Shown here: in pieces, positions 15,753 through 23,602 of the stretch
Position numbering within the stretch: the first letter of the stretch is position 1
How the letters are laid out: every line of letters begins with the position of its first letter
Source: Bin87 sp965204395
GTDB taxonomy: Bacteria; Chloroflexota; Dehalococcoidia; Lucifugimonadales; UBA3495
DNA length: 64,000 nt
Reading direction: 5' to 3'
NCBI GenBank assembly: GCA_965204395.1
Contig: OZ241987.1
Coordinates: 3,348,001-3,412,000 of the forward strand
Translations under genes and position numbers: made by a program
Notes under the pieces: generated by a model
What the model saw: the letters and a program-made list of their open reading frames with translations, nothing else
The model's database searches: none
Told to the model about the DNA's origin: nothing

Positions 15753-16595
15753 ATGCAAGTCATCACAACCTGTGCCGAAATGACCGCCCTGTGCCGTGAG
15801 GTTCCGCGCCCGCTGGGCTTGGTGCCGACCATGGGCGCGTTGCACGAGGGGCACCTGTCGCTGACTCGGCAGGCGCGGGCGGACAACGCGACGATGGCGG
15901 CGTCGATATTCGTGAATCCGACGCAGTTCGGGCCGAACGAGGACTTTACGACCTACCCGCGCACTATGGAGCGGGACCTGGAGTTGCTGGAGGCGCAGGG
16001 GACTGACCTGGTGTTCGCGCCGCAGCCGCCGGAGGTTTATCCCGATGGGTTCGACACGTGGATCGAGCCGGGCGCGGTGGCCGAGGGGATGGAGGGAGCG
16101 GCGCGTCCCGGGCACTTTCGGGGCGTGGCGACGGTGGTGGCCAAGCTGTTCACCATCACGCGGCCGGACCGGGCGTACTTCGGGCAGAAGGACGGGCAAC
16201 AGGTGGCGGTGATCCGCAAGATGAACGCCGACCTGAACCTGGGCGTGGACGTGGTAACGATGCCCACCATCCGGGAACCGGACGGGTTGGCGATGAGCAG
16301 TCGGAACGCGTACTTGACGGTTGAGGAACGGGCGGCCGCGCCGGTAGTGTACCGGGCGTTGTGCGCGGCTGAGTCGGTTTGGAACTCCGGCGAGCGAGAC
16401 GGCGGGAAGCTGAGGATGGCGGCGCTGGATGCGCTCAAACAGGAGCCGCTGGTGTCCGGCGTGGACTACGTCAGCGTGGTGGATGCGGAGACGATGGCGC
16501 CGGTGGGATTTGCGCCACCGGGTCGGCGGGCGATGATCGCGGCGGCGGTGCGGCTGGGGACGGTGCGGTTGATCGACAACGTGGTGGTGGGGTAG
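15753..16595 (+). CDS. panC: pantothenate synthetase PanC
   Basis: A 280-residue ATP-dependent ligase joining pantoate and beta-alanine in the CoA pathway. Signature features are VPTMGALHEGHLSL near 24-37 (the HIGH-like ATP site), SIFVNPTQF, GHFRGVATVVAKLF, YFGQKDGQQ and the KMSKS-like AMSSRN. Length and motifs are all normal. ATG 15753 follows the palindromic spacer after herA and no ribosome binding site is obvious. Other pan genes are not in the window. Confidence 0.97.
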   Translation: MQVITTCAEMTALCREVPRPLGLVPTMGALHEGHLSLTRQARADNATMAASIFVNPTQFGPNEDFTTYPRTMERDLELLEAQGTDLVFAPQPPEVYPDGFDTWIEPGAVAEGMEGAARPGHFRGVATVVAKLFTITRPDRAYFGQKDGQQVAVIRKMNADLNLGVDVVTMPTIREPDGLAMSSRNAYLTVEERAAAPVVYRALCAAESVWNSGERDGGKLRMAALDALKQEPLVSGVDYVSVVDAETMAPVGFAPPGRRAMIAAAVRLGTVRLIDNVVVG

Positions 16596-16606
16596 GTGGT
16601 ATTGCG

Positions 16607-17575
16607 CTACGGCCTTTGAAGTTCTCGAGCCCGGTTGAGCAGGGTTGTGATGTCATTTCGTACAGCTTCGTAGTAGTCGGGTATGTTGGTGATGGGCTCG
16701 GAGGGGTCGTAGTAGTCGTCGGAGCCGGCATATTGGTTCAGGATGCGGGGCTCAATGGACGGCTGGAAGTTAAGACCGGGGTCGGCTGCGTTGGCGAGGT
16801 CGGTCAGCATGCTGATGTTGTGTTCCCTCGGGTAGTGCGCGCCGGCCGCGGATATGACGGCCTTGAGCGCGTGTTCCATACCTTCTTGAGCGTTTTTCCC
16901 GTGCCCCCGGTCGTCGCCACCGCCTTCATGCAGGATACGGAAGTTGTTCAGGTGGCTTTCGGCGTTGCGTACTCGCTGGTCGGTGACGGTCCACTCGTAT
17001 GACTCATCGTCATTTTCGGCATTGTAACGACTGCTGTAGTTCTCCGGGTTGCTGGGCATGACGATACCTTCTTGCACGGCGCGGGCGACAACGTGGTTCA
17101 CGGTGCGCCGCATCTTGCCGAACGTGTCGTGGTCGAACCACAGGACTTGAACCGTGGTCGGTTGACGGTAGATGTCCTGGGCCAGCATTCCGGCCTCGTG
17201 ATGGGCGTCCTTCCGTCTTTGCGGAGTGGGCGCACGGTCGTCAACCAGCAGGATGTCAACGTCAGAGCGGCCCTCCACGTAGTCCCCGCGGGCTCTGGAC
17301 CCGAAGAGAATAGCTACATCGGCCTGGATCGCTTCCTGCAAGCATCTGGTCAGCCGCAACGCTTTGGCGTCTGCGTGCTGGTAGATTTGCGACAGGCTGT
17401 CCCCGTCCAGTGATACCAAGATGGAGGAAGACACGTTCGTGCCTGCCTTCAGGTTCGCTGGCTCGAGTTCGTCCCAGTAGTCAGCGAAGTCGTGTGTGTC
17501 CCAAAACTCGGCTTCCTCTTCCCGCGTAGCGAACCGGGGGATGGGATCTTTGGCTGGACGTTGTTTGGCGTTCAT
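16607..17575 (-). CDS. CopG/BrnA-like antitoxin domain fused to MNT nucleotidyltransferase and HEPN domains
   Basis: A 322-residue, three-part protein. Residues 10-60 match the N-terminus of CopG-type antitoxins that pair with BrnT (FATREEEAEFWDTHDF, then ILVSLDGD). Residues 88-112 carry the minimal nucleotidyltransferase motif GSRARGDYVEGRSDVD. Residues about 200-320 form a HEPN-like helical domain with EHALKAV and a later His (REHNIS). MNT modifies HEPN toxins in known pairs, so antitoxin and toxin halves of one system sit behind an antitoxin domain of another. Its ATG overlaps the stop of the BrnT-like gene (ATGA). The canonical HEPN RNase motif Rx4-6H is not clear. Confidence 0.8.
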   Translation of the reverse strand: MNAKQRPAKDPIPRFATREEEAEFWDTHDFADYWDELEPANLKAGTNVSSSILVSLDGDSLSQIYQHADAKALRLTRCLQEAIQADVAILFGSRARGDYVEGRSDVDILLVDDRAPTPQRRKDAHHEAGMLAQDIYRQPTTVQVLWFDHDTFGKMRRTVNHVVARAVQEGIVMPSNPENYSSRYNAENDDESYEWTVTDQRVRNAESHLNNFRILHEGGGDDRGHGKNAQEGMEHALKAVISAAGAHYPREHNISMLTDLANAADPGLNFQPSIEPRILNQYAGSDDYYDPSEPITNIPDYYEAVRNDITTLLNRARELQRP

Positions 17576-17845
17576 CCTATATGCTCCTGGTAGCGGCGAC
17601 GCTCTCGGCGGCTGGCCGGACGGGCCGTAACAACATAATAGGCTCCGTCGCCTTCGGGTTCAAACACAACTGCCAGTATGCGGTTGTCGTTGGTTTGAGC
17701 CGACGAGCAAAATTCGCCCGGCGTAGCTGTGGCGGGATATGAACGGTCCGTAGCAGACCTCCTCTACCTCTCGCATGGTCACCTCGTGTCTGGCGATGTG
17801 GCCTACGTTCCAGGGGTCCCACAGCAATCGGGTAATCGGCATCAT
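17572..17845 (-). pseudogene. BrnT-like toxin gene with a frameshift
   Basis: From ATG 17845 the frame encodes LLWDPWNVGHIARHEVT and RILLVGSNQ, typical of the BrnT / BrnT-like toxin N-terminal half. It then leaves frame near 17697-17704. The +1-shifted frame continues exactly as the family does, RILAVVFEPEGDGAYYVVTA followed by RPASRRERRRY, and stops in the ATGA overlap with the next gene. The total length (274 nt) is one base over a multiple of three, so a one-base insertion (or sequencing error) explains it. Expected product ~90 residues, a ribonuclease-like toxin. Confidence 0.8.
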
Positions 17846-17964
17846 AGCGGCAAATTGTTCCCGCGCGAATCGCGAAAATCGTTGCGGAGGTGAAGCTATC
17901 ACCGCCCCCACGCAGCGTCAAACTGCGGCGTGCCCCATCCTGAAAATCCCAAAATAACAGCCTG

Positions 17965-18005
17965 CCCCGTGCTCGACACGGGGTCACCCCGCACTTGATA
18001 CGGGG
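17965..18005. repeat. two adjacent REP-like hairpins
   Basis: CCCCGTG (17965-17971) pairs with CACGGGG (17977-17983). Next to it CCCCG (17987-17991) pairs with CGGGG (18001-18005). Palindromes of this type are widely dispersed. This one lies just upstream of the BrnT-like gene. Confidence 0.55.
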
Positions 18006-18121
18006 CCCGCAAATCCTGATTCTGACAAAGTGACACCCGCCCCGTTGACTCTACTGGAACGCCGGTTCTATCATAGTCTTATCACGTGAAAGACCAGCTG
18101 GTCCCGCAATCCCATAACCCG

Positions 18122-18386
18122 CCTGCCAGAGGTGAAGCCAACCAATCGGTCGTACGCGGCCAACCCGTCAGAACCCAAAATCGCAACCGGCCCAGGTGGC
18201 CAACGCCGCTCAAAGACCTGACTCCTCACCGGCGCGTGCCCCACTGGTGTCCCCGGGACTATCCGAGCCCGCGCGCAAGCGCGCCCTTGCCGGCGCGCCG
18301 AGTACACGAAAAAGTAGGTCAAATAGTTGCGTAACCCCCGGCCGTGGGGCTGACAACGACCATCGGAAATCTTCACCTCTGGCAGG
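18122..18386. mobile_element. MITE-like element with 16-bp perfect terminal inverted repeats
   Basis: CCTGCCAGAGGTGAAG at 18122-18137 recurs as its exact inverse complement at 18371-18386. The 265-bp interior has no intact gene; one minus-strand frame contains SDGLAAYDRLVGF, which might be a transposase scrap. No target-site duplication is evident at the edges. Confidence 0.55.
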
Positions 18387-18533
18387 CAAACCAAAAATAC
18401 CAACCTCAAGATCCTGTGAATCATGCTTCGGACAATATGGAAGACCCAAAGCCCCCAAGAAGCCCTGGACGACGAGGAAATGGCCCACTACTTGCGGTTT
18501 GTGGGTAAGGAGCAATGAATGTCAGCCGAGCGG

Positions 18534-18562
18534 TTGCCGTCGCCTAACGGCGGTAGTATTCT
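18534..18562 (+). promoter_or_regulatory. sigma-70-like promoter for the aldehyde dehydrogenase gene
   Basis: TTGCCG at 18534-18539, 17-base spacer, TATTCT at 18557-18562, about 55 bases before ATG 18618. An AGGAG lies shortly before the start codon. Confidence 0.45.
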
Positions 18563-18617
18563 GCGATGCACGCTCCGCTTGGGCGGATGCGATTGTATCC
18601 AGGAGCATTGATCTGCG

Positions 18618-20114
18618 ATGACCACCACCGACGTCAAGACTCACATGAATTTCATCAACGGGGAATGGACACCCTCGGACTCGGGGCGCACCTACTCCGT
18701 CTATAACCCTGCGCACAAGGACCGGCTGCTGGGGCATTTCCAGCTATCGAATCCTGAGGACACGCTACGCGCGGTGGCGGCTGCGTCCGATGCAGCAGAG
18801 GCTTGGGCGGACACGCCGGCGCCGGTGCGGGCGCAGGTGCTTTTCAAGGCGCTGGAGATCATGGAACGGCGGGGCGAGGAGATCGCGCGGACCATCACCG
18901 AGGAGGAGGGCAAGCCGTTGCCCGACGCTCGCGGCGAGGTCAAGCGCGCCATGAACATCATGGAGTACGCGGCCGGCGAGGGTCGCCGCATGTTCGGCTA
19001 CACGACGCCGTCGGAGTTGCCCAACACTGTGGCTTACACGGTGCGGCGTCCGCTCGGCGTGGTCGGCATCATCACGCCGTGGAATTTTCCCATCGCGATA
19101 CCCGCCTGGAAGATGGCGCCGGCGCTGATCTGCGGCAACGCCATCGTGTTCAAGCCGGCGTCGAGCACGCCGCTGTGCGCGGTGAAACTGACCGAGGTGT
19201 TCGAAGAGGCGGGGGTGCCTCCGGGGGTGTTCAATCTGATCACTGGGCCGGGCGGCAGCGTGGGCAACGCGCTGGTTGAGTCGCCGGACGTGGCGGGCAT
19301 TTCGTTCACGGGCAGCACGGAAATCGGGACCGACCTGTACACGCGAGGCGCGTCGCTGCTGAAGAAGGTGCAGGCCGAGATGGGCGGCAAGAACGCCGTG
19401 ATCCTGCTGGCGGACGCCGATCTGGACAAGGCGTTGGGCGGCATCGTGCAGGGCGCGTTCGGATCCACGGGCCAGCGGTGCACGGCCACCAGTCGGGTCA
19501 TAGTCGAGGATGGCGTGTACGACGAGTTCATGCGGGAGTTGATTGAGCGCACGTCCAAGCTCACCATCGGCGACGGGATGGACGACGGTATCGACGTGAG
19601 TCCCCTGTCCAGTGAGTCGCAGCAGCGTACGGTGTCCGAGTACATCGCCACCGGCCGGGACGAGGGCGCGACGCTGGCGTTCGGCGGGCGGACTCTGGAG
19701 GGCGGGATCTACGACGAAGGCTGGTACGTGGAGCCGACGATATTCACCGATGTGGATCCCGACATGCGGATCGCGCGGGAGGAGATATTTGGGCCGGTGC
19801 TGACGGTGTTCCGGGCGCGGGACCTGGAGCACGCGGTGGAGATTTCCAACAGCGTCAAGTTCGGCTTGTCGTCGTCGGTGTACACGCGGGACATCCCGCG
19901 GGCGTTCAAGTACATCAACACGGTGGATGCCGGCATGGTCCACGTCAACGCGCCCACGCTGGGCGGCGAGGTCCACCTGCCCTTCGGCGGGTTGAAGGCA
20001 TCAGGCGTGGGGCAGCGCGAGCAGGGCGTCGAGGCGGTGGACTTCTTCAGCGAAGTGATCACCGTTTACATCGACTATGCGGACGAGGCGCGGGCGCAGG
20101 CGCGGTTCATCTAG
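18618..20114 (+). CDS. NAD(P)-dependent aldehyde dehydrogenase
   Basis: A 498-residue member of the ALDH superfamily, oxidising an aldehyde to the acid or CoA ester-free product with NAD(P). Seen are the coenzyme-binding TPWNFPIAIP, GSTEIGTDL, the general-base Glu in EMGGKNAV, and the catalytic Cys in GQRCTATS near residue 287. The EEIFGPVL and PFGGLKASG signatures follow. Sequence style is closest in my memory to 2-oxoglutarate semialdehyde (2,5-dioxopentanoate) or similar dehydrogenases. The substrate cannot be fixed from sequence alone and no pathway partners are adjacent. Confidence 0.92.
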   Translation: MTTTDVKTHMNFINGEWTPSDSGRTYSVYNPAHKDRLLGHFQLSNPEDTLRAVAAASDAAEAWADTPAPVRAQVLFKALEIMERRGEEIARTITEEEGKPLPDARGEVKRAMNIMEYAAGEGRRMFGYTTPSELPNTVAYTVRRPLGVVGIITPWNFPIAIPAWKMAPALICGNAIVFKPASSTPLCAVKLTEVFEEAGVPPGVFNLITGPGGSVGNALVESPDVAGISFTGSTEIGTDLYTRGASLLKKVQAEMGGKNAVILLADADLDKALGGIVQGAFGSTGQRCTATSRVIVEDGVYDEFMRELIERTSKLTIGDGMDDGIDVSPLSSESQQRTVSEYIATGRDEGATLAFGGRTLEGGIYDEGWYVEPTIFTDVDPDMRIAREEIFGPVLTVFRARDLEHAVEISNSVKFGLSSSVYTRDIPRAFKYINTVDAGMVHVNAPTLGGEVHLPFGGLKASGVGQREQGVEAVDFFSEVITVYIDYADEARAQARFI

Positions 20115-20134
20115 CCGGCCGACATACGCGGGCG

Positions 20135-20923
20135 ATGCTGGCCATTCCCGCTTACCGTGTTTGGTTCCTGGCGGCGGTCGGGTTGGTCCTGACCGCCGCC
20201 GGTTGTGTTAACGGCGACGAGACTGATGCCAGGATCGAGCGGGCGGTGGCAACGGCCGTGGCGCGATCGGAGTCGGCCGCGCCGGATCTGAACAGGCTTT
20301 ACCGGGAAACCCGGGCATCGGTTTTCTACATCGACCCGACGGACGGGCAGCACGGCACCGGGTGGCTGCTGGAACCGGGCCTGATCATTACGGTGGCGCA
20401 CGTGGCGTCGGGACGCGAGCAGGTAATCGTGCGTCAAGCCAGCGCGCCGACGTTCATCGCCACGGTGGTGGGAATGGACGAGCGGCGGGATATTGCGCTG
20501 CTGCGTTATGACGTTGACGGCGCGGAACTGGAACCCAAAGCGAGACCGCTGCCGCTGGGGGATGCTGGCAGCAACGACATCGCCAGTACGTTGCTGGCGC
20601 TGGGATATTCCAGCAGCGGAGTCAAGCGGGAAGGTACGGTGGGATCGCCCAAAGCCAACGCGGGCATCCTGTCCCAGATCACCAACTTCGGGCCGGAGAG
20701 CTACGGGCGGAACCTGGAGATGGACGCCGCGATTGACCCGGGGGACAGCGGAGGGCCGGTGCTGAACAGCGCAGGCGAGGTGATCGGGATGGTCCGGGCG
20801 GCGGCGCGCCGCTCCGAGGCCGGGCAAACCGTAGTCGGCACCTTCTACGCCGTCCACGCCGACGAAATCCGGGCGGCGCTGGAGGAGATCAGAAATCGCG
20901 AAAGTCAGGGTCCTCAGCGATAA
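20135..20923 (+). CDS. lipoprotein trypsin-like serine protease
   Basis: A 262-residue secreted lipoprotein. The signal segment ends in lipobox LTAAGC with Cys24 as the lipidation site. A chymotrypsin-fold protease domain carries His89 (TVAHV), Asp119 (RRDIALL) and Ser205 (GDSGGP). There is no PDZ domain, unlike DegP/HtrA proteins. It is probably an envelope-attached protease. The 3' end overlaps the convergent Fic gene by 35 bases. The start at 20135 is supported by the signal peptide; the ribosome binding site is weak. Confidence 0.88.
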   Translation: MLAIPAYRVWFLAAVGLVLTAAGCVNGDETDARIERAVATAVARSESAAPDLNRLYRETRASVFYIDPTDGQHGTGWLLEPGLIITVAHVASGREQVIVRQASAPTFIATVVGMDERRDIALLRYDVDGAELEPKARPLPLGDAGSNDIASTLLALGYSSSGVKREGTVGSPKANAGILSQITNFGPESYGRNLEMDAAIDPGDSGGPVLNSAGEVIGMVRAAARRSEAGQTVVGTFYAVHADEIRAALEEIRNRESQGPQR

Positions 20924-22088
20924 CGTCGAGGATGCCCTGGGCGACGTAGAGTTGGGTTGACCCGCGCCGCTCAACTTGAGTCAGTATTCCCGCATCCACC
21001 AGCCGGCCGATATGGCTGCGCGCCGATTGATGGGAGCTCTCCAAAATGCCTTGGACGCGCCGGCCGGTGGCATAAGGCTGCTCAAACAGGGAATCGATCA
21101 ATCGGAACGCTACCCCGGCGGTTCTCAGGCTGCTGACTCTTTCCTGGTAGTCCTCGCGTACCGCCAGTAATTTGTCAACCCGGAGCATGGCGTCGTCGGC
21201 AACCGTAGCCACTGCCATCAGAAAGAATTGGATCCACGGTTCCCATTGTCCCCGTAGGCTGACTCCCAGTAGCAGGTCCATGTATTCTTGTCGGTACATC
21301 AGGAAATAGTCGCTGAGGTACAGCCAAGGGTTTGCCAAGTAACCGCGGTCGCAAAGAAGTAGCGTTATCAGCAGACGCCCGGTACGACCATTGCCGTCTT
21401 CAAAAGGGTGGATGGCTTCGAACTGATAATGGATCATCGCCAATTGAGCGAGCAGCGGAATCCTGGTGTCGGAATGAAGAAACCGCTCCAGCTCATGTAG
21501 GGCTGGCATCATTTCGGCGTAAGGCGGAGGCACATAGCGAGCGAACCGGATACCGCGGCGCCCGCCGATAACCACCTGTACCGTGCGAAACTCTCCCGGC
21601 CTGCGCGTGCTCCCTCTGACGCCAGACATGAGCACCTGGTGAACCTCGCGAATGAGTCGCAAGCTCATAGGCAGTTGCTGGAGCCTGTCCAAGCCGAACT
21701 GCATGGCTTTGACGTGGTTATCCAACTCCTCTGCGTCGTCGCGGTCCCTTGTTATGCCGTCGAGTTGGTACTGATAAAGCTCGGCGATGTTTGAGGTTGT
21801 GCCTTCTATGCCACTTGATGCGACAGCTTCGCGGGTCGTCAACGGTCGGATCAGCAGGAAAGGATTGGGCAACGCGGCGGCGCGCCCATTCAATCCGCTC
21901 AACGCACGGTCTGCATTGGACAGCAGGGATACGGTGTCATCGCTCCAATCGATTATCGGGGGTAATGGGTCCGGCACGAAAGCCGGCCAATAACTGCCGT
22001 CCAGCGTATCAGCGGGCACCAACCGGCCGGGGCTTTTGGCGGTGAAATCCGATTCTTGCATTGGGGAAGTAAGCAGATGTTGCTGCAC
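20889..22088 (-). CDS. Fic-domain protein (probable AMP transferase, self-inhibited)
   Basis: A 399-residue protein. The Fic motif HPFEDGNGRTGR at 227-238 is complete, so adenylylation (or related nucleotidyl transfer) to a target hydroxyl is likely. The inhibitory helix motif SSGIEG at 91-96 fits the (S/T)xxxE(G/N) consensus and lies N-terminal, as in class II Fic proteins. A winged-helix domain near 330-390 suggests DNA binding and autoregulation. The upstream region has an array of ATGTAA/TTACAT boxes. An alternative start (Met10) would shorten it slightly. Confidence 0.92.
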   Translation of the reverse strand: MQQHLLTSPMQESDFTAKSPGRLVPADTLDGSYWPAFVPDPLPPIIDWSDDTVSLLSNADRALSGLNGRAAALPNPFLLIRPLTTREAVASSGIEGTTSNIAELYQYQLDGITRDRDDAEELDNHVKAMQFGLDRLQQLPMSLRLIREVHQVLMSGVRGSTRRPGEFRTVQVVIGGRRGIRFARYVPPPYAEMMPALHELERFLHSDTRIPLLAQLAMIHYQFEAIHPFEDGNGRTGRLLITLLLCDRGYLANPWLYLSDYFLMYRQEYMDLLLGVSLRGQWEPWIQFFLMAVATVADDAMLRVDKLLAVREDYQERVSSLRTAGVAFRLIDSLFEQPYATGRRVQGILESSHQSARSHIGRLVDAGILTQVERRGSTQLYVAQGILDVIAEDPDFRDF

Positions 22089-22132
22089 TCAGGATCGCGC
22101 GTGCGGGTGGCATCGCAGCACCGCGATGGCTA

Positions 22133-22231
22133 TGTAAATCAAACGGATATATTTTACATGACGATGCGTGCGATGTAAGGAAAGTTATATCAGCGCTGCG
22201 GAGATGTAAATGAATCCCCCAAAGATTACAT
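22133..22231. promoter_or_regulatory. array of five ATGTAA/TTACAT boxes upstream of the Fic gene
   Basis: ATGTAA occurs at 22133-22138, 22174-22179 and 22204-22209, and TTACAT at 22155-22160 and 22226-22231, in an otherwise A+T-rich 100-bp stretch. Boxes 22155/22174 and 22204/22226 form inverted pairs. This looks like an operator array, perhaps bound by the Fic protein's own winged-helix domain. Confidence 0.5.
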
Positions 22232-22325
22232 AGAGGTGAATTTTGTGCAAGGTAGGTTGCATTAGCCCGCCGCCGATGCAACTTTTGGGATGCTAAGGTT
22301 GCGTTTTAAGGATGCGCCGGCTGGC

Positions 22326-22724
22326 TCACAACGGCCGGCGGTCGGCGAAGCCGGTGTTGGTGGGATGCCACCAGCCGATGGAGGGTTCGCCGCGCTGCCA
22401 GCACAGGTACACCGTTTCGCCCTCGCGGTTGTGCGGGAAGTCGACCAGGCCGCGGCCGATGTCGCGCACCTCGATGCCCCGGTCGGTGATCTCCTTGACC
22501 GCATCCTGCAATTGGCGGGTCAAACGGGTGACCACGTTCTCGGCGTCAGCGATTTCCTGCTCGCTGCTGGAGTGGCCGTTGCTGCGCCGCCGCCGGAGGA
22601 GAGACAGCAGGGTCTCCTGGCGATCCACCAGTTCATTGCGCATGGGCGCGATGGCGGCGAATCGCTCCTCGATCCACGGCACCAGGTCGTTGGCCTCGTC
22701 GTAGGTGAACAACCGCTCCATCAT
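22326..22724 (-). CDS. DUF2203 family protein
   Basis: A 132-residue cytosolic protein matching DUF2203: N-terminal FTYDEANDLVPWI, a central charged helix pair, then GIEVRDIGRGLVDFPHNREG and VYLCWQRGEPSIGWWH near the C-terminus. The family's function is unknown. Start 22724 is preferred over the longer frame because the family begins at the Leu-Phe-Thr segment; Met at 22721 is also possible. Divergent from trmI, with the -10 box of trmI in the short gap. Confidence 0.85.
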   Translation of the reverse strand: MMERLFTYDEANDLVPWIEERFAAIAPMRNELVDRQETLLSLLRRRRSNGHSSSEQEIADAENVVTRLTRQLQDAVKEITDRGIEVRDIGRGLVDFPHNREGETVYLCWQRGEPSIGWWHPTNTGFADRRPL

Positions 22725-22732
22725 AGCGTCTG

Positions 22733-22738
22733 TATAAT
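22733..22738 (+). promoter_or_regulatory. -10 box for a probably leaderless trmI transcript
   Basis: TATAAT ends six bases before ATG 22745, where transcription would be expected to start at or next to the start codon. There is no ribosome binding site between them. A good -35 is not visible (it would fall in the DUF2203 gene). Confidence 0.45.
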
Positions 22739-22744
22739 ACAGCA

Positions 22745-23602
22745 ATGACCGCAACCCAAGACCCTGGACCCGACCTTGGCGACGACGGCGTTAGCAACAA
22801 CCGGTTCGTGCCGGGCGAGTTGGCGTTATTCCTCGACCGCAAGGGCCGCGCTTACCTGCAAACGCTGACCGAGGGCGGGGAGTTTCACTGCCACCTGGGG
22901 TTTATCCCCCATGCCAACGTGATTGGGGAGCCGGTGGGTGGCTGGTACACCACCAACCGGGGCCACGTGCTACTGGGCATCCGGCCCACGCTGGGCGACT
23001 ACGTGCGCCTGATGCCGCGGGGGCCGCAGGTGATTTACGCCAAGGATCTGGGAAACATCGTTTCGATGGCCGACATTTTCCCGGGCGCGACGGTGGTGGA
23101 GGCCGGCCTGGGATCGGGTGCCTTGACCACCGGGTTGCTGCGGGCGGTTGGGCCGACGGGTCGAGTAATTTCGTACGAAATCAACGGGGAAGTGGTGGCC
23201 AAAGCCACGTCCAACGTGCAGTCGGTCATCCCCGATACGTCGCATTGGTCAGTGAAGGTCGGCGACATCGCCGAGGGGATTGCCGAAGCGGACGTGGACC
23301 GGGTGGTGCTGGACCTGCCGGAACCGTGGCGGATCCTGGACGCTGCCGCTGAGGCCCTGCATACGGGTGGCATCCTGCTGTGCTTCCTGCCCACTGTGTT
23401 GCAGGTGCACGAGCTGGTACTGGCGTTGCAGGACGACGGGCGTTACGCGCGCATCGAGACAGCCGAAACGATGCTGCGGGGGTGGAACGTGACGCGGCGC
23501 AGTGTGAGGCCGGCGCACCGAATGGTGGCGCACAGCGGGTTCATCACGACGGCGGTGCGGTGCGTGCCGCCGAGCCGACAGGGCTACGCGCTCAACCCGT
23601 GA
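22745..23602 (+). CDS. trmI: tRNA (adenine58-N1)-methyltransferase TrmI
   Basis: A 285-residue SAM-dependent enzyme that methylates A58 in the T-loop of tRNAs. An N-terminal beta domain (about 20-85, RPTLGDYVRLMPRG, VIYAKDLG) precedes the Rossmann domain with motif I EAGLGSGALT, ISYEIN, and VVLDLPEPW as the catalytic Asp motif. Length fits the family. Its 3' end overlaps the convergent deacetylase gene by 19 bases. Confidence 0.93.
   Translation: MTATQDPGPDLGDDGVSNNRFVPGELALFLDRKGRAYLQTLTEGGEFHCHLGFIPHANVIGEPVGGWYTTNRGHVLLGIRPTLGDYVRLMPRGPQVIYAKDLGNIVSMADIFPGATVVEAGLGSGALTTGLLRAVGPTGRVISYEINGEVVAKATSNVQSVIPDTSHWSVKVGDIAEGIAEADVDRVVLDLPEPWRILDAAAEALHTGGILLCFLPTVLQVHELVLALQDDGRYARIETAETMLRGWNVTRRSVRPAHRMVAHSGFITTAVRCVPPSRQGYALNP

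Larger units (their letters stand above)
17846..18533. other. 688-bp non-coding stretch upstream of the aldehyde dehydrogenase
   Basis: Contains two REP-like hairpins, a possible rightward promoter (TTGACT 18045-18050, 18-base spacer, TATCAT 18069-18074) with no gene behind it, and a 265-bp element with 16-bp inverted ends (listed separately). A 117-codon minus-strand frame inside the latter may be a transposase remnant but I cannot confirm it. Confidence 0.5.

Noticed and set aside
17577..17987. 136-codon minus-strand frame over the BrnT-like gene
   Set aside because: It is the third frame; the two true halves of BrnT lie in the other two frames and match the family.
18071..18424. 117-codon minus-strand frame in the MITE
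   Set aside because: Partly transposase-like (SDGLAAYDRLVGF) but spans the inverted ends and has no intact domain; treated as a remnant only.
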